Of a stretch of DNA of 64,000 nt, positions 58,342-64,000 are shown one piece after another. The first letter of the stretch is position 1; the number at the start of each line of letters is the position of its first letter. Below the pieces are notes generated by a model. That model worked only from the letters and a program-made list of their open reading frames with translations, was not told the DNA's origin and ran no database searches. The stretch is from Paenibacillus glycanilyticus NBRC 16618 (GTDB lineage: Bacteria > Bacillota > Bacilli > Paenibacillales > Paenibacillaceae). Position numbers and translations under genes: made by a program. The stretch lies in the NCBI RefSeq assembly GCF_004000805.1, contig NZ_BILY01000033.1, positions 17,946-81,945 of the forward strand. Direction: 5' to 3'.

Positions 58342-58659
58342 TTACGCATACCGGGCAATTGCCTGCTGGTACACATCCTTCGGACGGAGTCCGATATATT
58401 TGTCGACCGGCTCGCCGTTATGGAAAACGATAACCGTTGGCATCGACATCACGCCAAATTCGGAAGCAATCTCCGGCGATTCGTCACAATCCACTTGAAG
58501 GATGGAGACACGCTCGCCTTCCTCCTGCTGAAGCTCATCCAGAATCGGCAGCAGCACCTTGCACGGCGGGCACCATGCGGCCCCGAACTCAACTAAAGTT
58601 GCTCCATTCGAGCGAACAGCCTGATGGAACGACTGCCCGTCTATTTTTCTAACGCTCAT
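58342..58659 (-). CDS. Thioredoxin
   Basis: 105 residues. The active site is FGAAWCPPCKVLLPIL, with WCPPC in place of the common WCGPC, which usually shifts the redox potential. VDCDESPEIASEFGVMSMPT holds the cis-Pro loop. The ATG at 58659 lies 7 nt after GGAGG; an ATG at 58665 is too close to it. It starts 2 bp after the stop of the MerR gene, a redox-regulator pairing. Confidence 0.9.
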   Translation of the reverse strand: MSVRKIDGQSFHQAVRSNGATLVEFGAAWCPPCKVLLPILDELQQEEGERVSILQVDCDESPEIASEFGVMSMPTVIVFHNGEPVDKYIGLRPKDVYQQAIARYA

Positions 58660-58661
58660 CT

Positions 58662-59027
58662 TCATTCCTCCGTTTCCTTCTGCTCTTCCAGAATCGACTG
58701 AATGCGGTCCTCCAGATTGCGTTTAATGCTGCTCAGGAGTTGAATCTGCGTCTCGATCTCCCCCAGCTTCTCGCGGTAGATCGGCAGCACCTCCTTGCAG
58801 AACGCCTCTTTGTTCTTCAAGACGCAGTGCAGGAAACCGGCGATTTGCTCCGTCGATAATCCAAGCTGGAGATACAGCTGAATCGTCCGCACTTGCTCCT
58901 CGGCAAGCGGCGAATATTCCCGGTACCCGTTCTCCAGCCGGATGGGAGTAAGCAGTCCCTGCTCCTCATAGTAACGAAGCGACCGCAGACTAACTCCCGT
59001 ACGCGTCGCAAGCTCTCCGATTTTCAT
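58662..59027 (-). CDS. MerR-family transcriptional regulator
   Basis: 121 residues: MerR helix-turn-helix KIGELATRTGVSLRSLRYYE, wing LENGYREYSPLAEEQV, and a dimerisation helix. Cys residues in LHCVLKNKEAFCKEV could sense thiol stress. The ATG at 59027 follows AGGAGGCG. It controls its own operon with thioredoxin through a palindrome in the promoter spacer. Confidence 0.9.
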   Translation of the reverse strand: MKIGELATRTGVSLRSLRYYEEQGLLTPIRLENGYREYSPLAEEQVRTIQLYLQLGLSTEQIAGFLHCVLKNKEAFCKEVLPIYREKLGEIETQIQLLSSIKRNLEDRIQSILEEQKETEE

Positions 59028-59060
59028 CCTTAACGCCTCCTGCATCGTCGATTCGAATCG

Positions 59061-59092
59061 ATTATATACCCTCACATTAATGTGAGGGTCAA
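59061..59092 (-). promoter_or_regulatory. MerR-type promoter with palindrome in a 20-bp spacer
   Basis: Minus strand -35 TTGACC (59087-59092) and -10 TATAAT (59061-59066) are separated by 20 bp. The spacer is filled by a perfect 22-bp palindrome with arms ACCCTCACATT/AATGTGAGGGT (59068-59089). Overlong spacers with a dyad are the hallmark of MerR-activated promoters. Confidence 0.85.
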
Positions 59093-59179
59093 GATGAATC
59101 ATATATTGGATTTACTCCAGCAAATGCGTTAATCGTGCTTTTCCCTGTTGCTGACTACTCAAAAACCCATCGTTTACAA

Positions 59180-59784
59180 GGGACTGACCCCCGTTTGTGA
59201 GACAGGGATCAAAACACCTTTCAAGTTTAAGCAACCAGTCGTCGATATTCAATTGGCGACTGGTTATTTAGTTTCGTTTGAATTCGAATTAAGTTATAGT
59301 AAGTAATGTATTCTCGAACGTTCTGTTCAACGATGGCCGTCGTTGTTTGGGTTAAACCTTCGAGATAGAACGTTTCAGACTTTAGAGTGGAATGAAACGA
59401 TTCGATGGGGGCATTATCAGCGGGCGTTCCCTTGCGGGACATGCTCATGGTAATGCCTTTTCCTTTGATCGCATCTTGATACGCTTGAGATGTATAGACA
59501 CTGCCTTGATCGCTATGCAGAACAGCTCCAGGAAGATCTGGTAACTGATTAAGCGTATCTAGTACGAATGCCGTATCTTGCTTATCTGAGATGCTGCTGG
59601 CAACAACCTCACCATTAAACAAATCCAAGATGCTCGAGAGGTACAGCATTTTCCCTCCGAACGGTTAACTAACTCTTGTTGCCAATGCAAAAACAACACC
59701 TCCAAAGTTGTCCCCCATATCTTACGACATGGAGGCTTTCTCTTGAAGGTGTTTTAATTTGTCTCATACTAGGGGGTCAGTCCC
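59180..59784 (-). mobile_element. Internally deleted IS3-family element
   Basis: 605 bp bounded by inverted ends GGGACTGACCCCC (59180-59192) and GGGGGTCAGTCCC (59772-59784), with subterminal similarity (TGAGACA, AAAACACCTT). The 3-bp direct repeat CAA flanks it (59177-59179 and 59785-59787). Intact IS3 elements are about 1.2-1.5 kb, so most of orfA and the front of orfB are lost. It cannot move by itself but could be mobilised by a related transposase. Confidence 0.85.
59227..59649 (-). pseudogene. Truncated IS3-family transposase (OrfB C-terminal part)
   Basis: 140 codons of the DDE integrase core: LYLSSILDLFNGEVVA, VLHSDQGSVYTSQAY with the second catalytic Asp, and DNAPIESFHSTLKSETFY with the catalytic Glu. 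The first Asp region and all of OrfA are missing, and an in-frame TAA stands just before the codons preceding the first Met, at the deletion joint near 59665. Not a functional transposase. Confidence 0.9.
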
Positions 59785-59823
59785 CAACAACGATGGGTTT
59801 TTATCAATCTCTTCGGCCAATTG

Positions 59824-61593
59824 TTAGGAACGCCAAATGTGTTTGAAATCAATCCAGCCAAGCGAATTGATCCGGACACCTTTTAACGAGGGATGGTAGT
59901 CGGTATAAAATTTACTATGAAGCATGAATAAGACCTGGCACTCTCTCCGAAGTCTCTCTTCAATATCTGCATAGATAGCCATTCGGTCCGGCGAATTTCT
60001 GCAGGCAAGCGCCTCATCAAATCGATCAAGCGTCCAAGCCGACAGCTCCGGCGTCATCATACTCTTTAAGAAGCTGTCTTCCTGTTCACAGCTCTCGATC
60101 AAAGTAACCTCGCCTTCAGGAAATACGAGCGAATACAGCGTCATATCAACCTCGTCCAGCACATTCTCCGGCGCCTCAACACGAACCAGCATTTTAATGC
60201 CATAGTCGGCACACTGCTTCTGAATCCAGCGGGCATCGGCCTCATGAATCGAATGTGAACACAACGTAATAGGCGATTGATCGAAACCGTATCGGATAAT
60301 CTGCTTGCGCAGCTCCTCATCACAAACTGCTTCTCCTATTTCAGCAAAAGGTTCTGATTCAGGAAAAAAACCTTTGGCCGGCATATACCTTGCGCCTCCC
60401 AGTTCGTGAATCATTCGTTTCCGATCAAGCAGCTGATCTATGATACTGCGGAACAGCTTCGATTGCTGAAGTCCTTCTCTTTGCATGTTAAAGCTAAGCA
60501 TACTCGTACAGACATTTTTGGATTCAAGCTTAACCCAGCCGTTCTCTTCCGTCACAGCCTGCAGCTTCGGATCACAGATGAGTTGCTTCCATGTGGCCAC
60601 ATTAGCCTTTAGAGCTTCATGTTGCGGAACATGTACGATTTCGACCTGGTCTAAATGAGGACGCGATTGAAAATATTGTACATTTGCTTCAAGCAACAGC
60701 CTTCCGCTGGTCCACTCTTCAATCTGGAAAGGGCCCGTGCCAATGGGACGCTTCCAGAACATCTCTTCGCTTTGCCCCAGCAGCCCTGAAGGCAATATTG
60801 ACATTACAACGGAGCAAGCGTATTTAAGAAATAACCAGTTGGGTGTATGTAAATGAAAACGTACAGTTCGTTCCGATACGGCCTCGACTCTATCCAACGA
60901 CCGCAAAATCCAGCTGTTAAGCTTTCCGTTTCTCAGCCGCTCTATCGTAAAAACAACGTCGGCTGCGGTAAGTGCGGTTCCGTCATGGAATAATACGCTT
61001 TTCCTCAGATGAAAAGTCCATGCCGTAGCATCTTCATTGCATTCCCACTCATGGGCGATACCGGGCAATACGCGGCCCGTATTCTCCTCTAGCACGACAA
61101 GCCGGTCACAAATCTGCTGAATCATATGCGCATCAAATGAAAAGATGCATTCTGCCGGATCCAGGGTCGTGATCGTCCTTGTTATAGGAAGGCGCAGCAC
61201 ATCGGCCAATTTTCCCTGGTGCTTGTGGAAGCCAAAGCTGCCTCTCATCCACTCCATGAATCTCTCGTTGGCCGCCGTTCCTTCCCCGAAGGTCTGGAGT
61301 AGATGAAAAGCCTTATTATAATCGCCATCTTCGGCATATTGTCGTGACAGATCCAGAAGCAGCTTCTCCCGGTCTTCCCGGAAGGTAATCTGTGAGCGGT
61401 TTCCCCTGCCTCTTCCTGCCTTCCACTTGATGTAGCCCTCCTCTGACAGTTTGCGGAGAACAAGCTTGGCATTTCGTTCTGTACAATACAGCGCATCTGC
61501 TATTTGCTCCAGCGTTGCCTCCGCCGCTGCCCCGGCTCCAAGCACACTCGCAAACCGCCCGTACAGCGTCAAATAACGTTCAATCGTTAACAT
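59824..61593 (-). CDS. SgrR-like regulator with solute-binding domain
   Basis: 589 residues. The N-terminal winged helix (about 1-110) resembles SgrR (LEQIADALYCTERNAKLVLRKL, EEGYIKWKAGRGRGNRSQIT). The rest is an SBP_bac_5 oligopeptide/nickel binding domain (LRKSVLFHDGTALTAADVVF, FWKRPIGTGPFQIEEW). No signal peptide, so it acts in the cytoplasm as a ligand-sensing transcription factor. GAGGTGAGG precedes the ATG. The AraC gene upstream on the same strand and the divergent MFS exporter are possible partners or targets. Confidence 0.88.
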   Translation of the reverse strand: MLTIERYLTLYGRFASVLGAGAAAEATLEQIADALYCTERNAKLVLRKLSEEGYIKWKAGRGRGNRSQITFREDREKLLLDLSRQYAEDGDYNKAFHLLQTFGEGTAANERFMEWMRGSFGFHKHQGKLADVLRLPITRTITTLDPAECIFSFDAHMIQQICDRLVVLEENTGRVLPGIAHEWECNEDATAWTFHLRKSVLFHDGTALTAADVVFTIERLRNGKLNSWILRSLDRVEAVSERTVRFHLHTPNWLFLKYACSVVMSILPSGLLGQSEEMFWKRPIGTGPFQIEEWTSGRLLLEANVQYFQSRPHLDQVEIVHVPQHEALKANVATWKQLICDPKLQAVTEENGWVKLESKNVCTSMLSFNMQREGLQQSKLFRSIIDQLLDRKRMIHELGGARYMPAKGFFPESEPFAEIGEAVCDEELRKQIIRYGFDQSPITLCSHSIHEADARWIQKQCADYGIKMLVRVEAPENVLDEVDMTLYSLVFPEGEVTLIESCEQEDSFLKSMMTPELSAWTLDRFDEALACRNSPDRMAIYADIEERLRRECQVLFMLHSKFYTDYHPSLKGVRINSLGWIDFKHIWRS

Positions 61594-61658
61594 CGTTATT
61601 CCTCACCTCGCTCGAAAGAGGAAGTCTAACAATCGTGATGCGGGACAGCCCTTCGCTA

Positions 61659-62459
61659 CTATTGCTGGCGGTACGCCTGCGGGGTAACGCCGGTCATTTT
61701 CAGGAAAGCGCGATGAAATTGGCTCGTGCTCGAGAAGCCGAGATCCACGCTGATCTGCCCGATCGTAGAATCGGAACGGCGCAGTCTGTTCATGGCCTCC
61801 GTAATGCGCAGCCGCAGCAAATATTGATACGGCGTCGTACCGGTTGCTTCGCGGAAAGAGCGGATAAAATGATAGCGGCTTTGAAGCGCGATTCCGGCAA
61901 GCTCCTCGATGTTAATCGTATGGTCGTAGCAGTCATGGAGATAGGTCAGGGCCCGCCGAATATGCGGATCGTTAATGCCCGGCGGCAGCAGCTCCTTCTG
62001 GCCAAGCTTAAGCATGCCGCCCAGATAGGCGAGCACATCCTGCTCCACCTCCTGCACCGCAATCGGATCGGCCAAAGCCTGCCCTTCGATCAGCGCCATC
62101 ATCCATTGACGGAACCGGCCTATCATGTCTCCGGTATGGAATTCCTGCCGGATGTCCTGCCCGGCTCCCGCCATGAAATGCGGCTGCAGGGATTCCATCC
62201 CGCCGTCTCCGCGTTCGCGGACTTTGATAATGATTACGGATGATTGCTCGCCCAGATAAAAATGATGCTCGGTCCCCGGCGGCTGGAGCAAGCCGTTGCC
62301 TTGCTTCAGGCCATAGCTCCGCTCTTCCTGCGTAAAGTGAACCGTGCCCTTGATCGGAAGCGTAACCTGCATCCAGTCCTCATGCTTATGGGGAACATTC
62401 TTGAAGCTATGGCTTCCTTGCCACAGCTCGATCCAGTTGGTCTCTACTTTCATCTCCAT
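61659..62459 (-). CDS. AraC-family regulator with cupin domain
   Basis: 266 residues: N-terminal cupin-like ligand domain (NVPHKHEDWMQVTLPIKGTV, LLQPPGTEHHFYLG) and C-terminal AraC motifs (IEELAGIALQSRYHFIRSFR, IGQISVDLGFSSTSQFHRAF). AGGTGA precedes the ATG. It is divergent from an Fsr-like exporter across 115 bp, the usual regulator-target layout. Confidence 0.9.
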   Translation of the reverse strand: MEMKVETNWIELWQGSHSFKNVPHKHEDWMQVTLPIKGTVHFTQEERSYGLKQGNGLLQPPGTEHHFYLGEQSSVIIIKVRERGDGGMESLQPHFMAGAGQDIRQEFHTGDMIGRFRQWMMALIEGQALADPIAVQEVEQDVLAYLGGMLKLGQKELLPPGINDPHIRRALTYLHDCYDHTINIEELAGIALQSRYHFIRSFREATGTTPYQYLLRLRITEAMNRLRRSDSTIGQISVDLGFSSTSQFHRAFLKMTGVTPQAYRQQ

Positions 62460-62477
62460 GTATCTTCACCTGCCATC

Positions 62478-62546
62478 ATTATAGCAAAAGTTGCTCCATT
62501 TGCAGCACTTTTCGCAACGACCGTTTTCCGCCTCCCCCGCTATACT
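62478..62546. promoter_or_regulatory. Divergent promoters with dyad motif between AraC regulator and exporter
   Basis: A minus-strand TATAAT (62478-62483) serves the AraC gene and a plus-strand TATACT (62541-62546) the exporter. Between them GCAAAAGTTGC and its partial inverse GCAGCACTTTTCGC (62484-62514) form a likely AraC-protein site. Confidence 0.45.
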
Positions 62547-62574
62547 GAAAAAAATGAAAAGGGGGAACCGTTCC

Positions 62575-63792
62575 ATGAATACGACCGCTGCTTTACAGGC
62601 GCAGCGCAATCCGGCGATCTGGATGCTGTTTGGCGTCAGCTTCGCCCATCTGCTGAATGACGCGATGCAGACCGCCGTGCCTTCCGCTTTTCCGCTGTTC
62701 CAATCCGAGATGCATCTGAGCTTCACCAAAATCGGCTGGGTAGCCTTTATGCTCAACATTACGGCATCCTTGCTTCAGCCGTTTATCGGATACGTATCAG
62801 ACCGCAGGCCAATGCCCTTCCTGCTGCCGCTTGGCATGCTCTTCTCGCTGGCCGGCGTAGTTGGCTTCGCATATGCGGACAGCTTCTGGATGCTGCTCGT
62901 CTCTTCCGCCCTTATCGGGGTGGGCTCGTCCGTCCTGCATCCGGAATCCTCCCGGGTAGCCCGGATGGCAGCATCCGGCGGGAAAGGGATGGCGCAATCG
63001 GTATTCCAGGTCGGCGGCAACACCGGCCAGGCGCTGGCGCCGCTGTTGGTTGCTTTTCTGTTAATGCCGCATGGCCAAAAAGGCTTCCTGTGGTTTACGA
63101 TTTTCGCCGTTGCCGGAATCGTCATACAACAAATCATCAGCCGCTGGTATGCCGGTCAATTAGCAGCTGCCGCATCAATTAAAAAAGCGGCTAACCGGAT
63201 GCTGGATCAGCCATCGCCCCATTCCACGTTGTTCGTGGCCGGCACGATGGCGCTCCTCATTATCCTGCTGTTCTCCAAGTTTGTGTATATTGCGGGCATG
63301 ACCGGTTATTATTCGTTCTATTTCATCGATCATTACGGGTTGTCGTTCTCGCGCGCGCAAATTTGCTTGTTCGCTCTGCAATTCGCGGGCATGGTGGGCA
63401 CGCTGCTTGGCGGACCGCTTGCCGACAAGTTCGGCCGCAAGACCATGATCTGGATTTCCATCGCCGGAACGGCGCCATTCTCGCTGATGCTCCCTTACGC
63501 AAGCCCGGCAGTTGCCCTCGTCTTGTGCTGCGCGATTGGCCTGATTCTAATGTCCGGCTTCTCCGTTATCATCGTCTATGCGCAGGAGCTGATGCCAAGG
63601 CATATCGGCACCGTATCCGGTTTATTCTTCGGTCTCGCGTTCGGCATGGGCGGACTTGGCTCCGTTCTGCTCGGCTGGCTGACCGACGTGAAGGACGTTG
63701 CTTTTACGATTGAGCTGTGCTCCTTCCTCCCGCTGCTTGGACTTTGCGCGTTCTTCCTGCCGAAGGACTCGAAGCTGATGGGCAAGGGGTAG
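62575..63792 (+). CDS. Fsr-like MFS exporter
   Basis: 405-residue, 12-span MFS protein. LFGVSFAHLLNDAMQTAVPSA in outline, motif GYVSDRRPMPFLLPLGML, GVGSSVLHPESSRVARMAASGG, and GGPLADKFGRKTMIWIS are typical of the fosmidomycin-resistance (Fsr) family. The ATG at 62575 follows AAGGGGGAA; the frame extending to 62491 lies in the promoter. Export substrate unknown; regulated by the divergent AraC protein by inference. Confidence 0.9.
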   Translation: MNTTAALQAQRNPAIWMLFGVSFAHLLNDAMQTAVPSAFPLFQSEMHLSFTKIGWVAFMLNITASLLQPFIGYVSDRRPMPFLLPLGMLFSLAGVVGFAYADSFWMLLVSSALIGVGSSVLHPESSRVARMAASGGKGMAQSVFQVGGNTGQALAPLLVAFLLMPHGQKGFLWFTIFAVAGIVIQQIISRWYAGQLAAAASIKKAANRMLDQPSPHSTLFVAGTMALLIILLFSKFVYIAGMTGYYSFYFIDHYGLSFSRAQICLFALQFAGMVGTLLGGPLADKFGRKTMIWISIAGTAPFSLMLPYASPAVALVLCCAIGLILMSGFSVIIVYAQELMPRHIGTVSGLFFGLAFGMGGLGSVLLGWLTDVKDVAFTIELCSFLPLLGLCAFFLPKDSKLMGKG

Positions 63793-63827
63793 GCGGGGAG
63801 CTTCGCCAAGTTGATAGCTCCAGACCG

Positions 63828-63976
63828 AATAAGACCCTGTGAGGGTCTTATTTCGTTTATTGCCGCTCTGCTCGAATGAGATAAGACCCCGGCAGGGTCT
63901 TACCTCTTACTTTTGCGCGCTAAAACGCCACATCCATGCGCTACATAACAAAATAAGACCCTTGCGGGGTCTTATT
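63828..63976. terminator. Three terminators of one sequence family in series
   Basis: Stem-loops AATAAGACCCT/AGGGTCTTATT (63828-63854), ATAAGACCC/GGGTCTTA (63881-63902) and AATAAGACCC/GGGTCTTATT (63952-63976) follow the exporter gene. The first is its terminator; the others may be duplicates or end genes beyond the window. The same GACCC-GGGTC core occurs at 25171-25196. Confidence 0.75.
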
Positions 63977-64000
63977 CGCTGCTTGTCTAGCCTACTTGGG

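Larger units (their letters stand above)
59161..59803. terminator. Intrinsic terminator split by an IS insertion
   Basis: AAAAACCCATCGTT (59161-59174) and AACGATGGGTTTTT (59788-59801) are complementary arms now 613 bp apart. Removing the IS and one CAA copy restores a 14-bp stem with a 3-nt loop TAC, the expected terminator of the minus-strand SgrR-like gene. Confidence 0.75.

Overview
The window reads as chromosomal DNA of a Paenibacillus-like member of the Bacillota. The evidence is strong AGGAGG-type ribosome binding sites, frequent TTG and GTG starts, many lipoprotein-based CUT1 sugar transporters each tied to a YesM/YesN-type sensor kinase and AraC response regulator, an S-layer-anchored beta-glucanase, a classical secreted lichenase, and bacillithiol genes. 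No rRNA or tRNA gene was found.

Layout. 1-1.7 kb: the start of a sugar ABC permease and a MalE-like binding lipoprotein, preceded by an array of five near-identical palindromes. 2.1-11.6 kb (minus strand): a sulfated-glycan locus with sensor kinase, AraC response regulator, binding protein, two permeases, a Cys-type sulfatase and its formylglycine-generating enzyme. 12-24.6 kb: a beta-glucan locus with binding protein, lichenase, a 1433-residue SLH/GH16/CBM enzyme and two permeases, divergent from its own two-component system. 24.6-27.1 kb: repeats and small unrelated genes. 27.1-31.9 kb: a compact operon predicted to turn (N-acetyl-)D-glucosaminate into pyruvate and glyceraldehyde-3-phosphate, under a GntR repressor. 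32.4-41.7 kb: an organosulfur locus with metY, an aldo/keto reductase, a DszB/DszC-like fusion and a DszA-like monooxygenase, divergent from metNIQ. 41.7-46 kb: bacillithiol genes (bshB2, yojF), an acetyltransferase, an XRE-methyltransferase fusion and a hisS paralogue. 46.1-49.1 kb: a MarR, DHA2-exporter and WrbA operon. 49.1-57.6 kb: a third sugar-uptake locus with a beta-helix enzyme, a membrane-bound AraC regulator and an ABC transporter. 57.7-64 kb: ankyrin protein, MerR-thioredoxin operon, IS3 remnant, SgrR-like and AraC regulators, and an Fsr-like exporter.

The most unusual items lie outside the protein genes. The hisS paralogue has a leader encoding a 16-residue peptide with three consecutive His codons, followed by alternative hairpins and a terminator, which looks like ribosome-mediated attenuation. 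Two copies of a roughly 215-265 nt element (11.7 kb and 24.6 kb) share nested stems whose arms differ in sequence between the copies but still pair, so they are candidates for a conserved structured RNA. The metNIQ leader has a terminator/antiterminator switch without recognisable S-box or T-box cores. An IS remnant sits in the loop of an intrinsic terminator with a 3-bp target duplication. The N-terminal DszB-like half of the sulfur fusion appears to lack the catalytic Cys and His.

Starts were chosen from Shine-Dalgarno spacing, so several genes are shorter than their longest open frame. All functional names come from reading motifs and recalled families. No database search was run.
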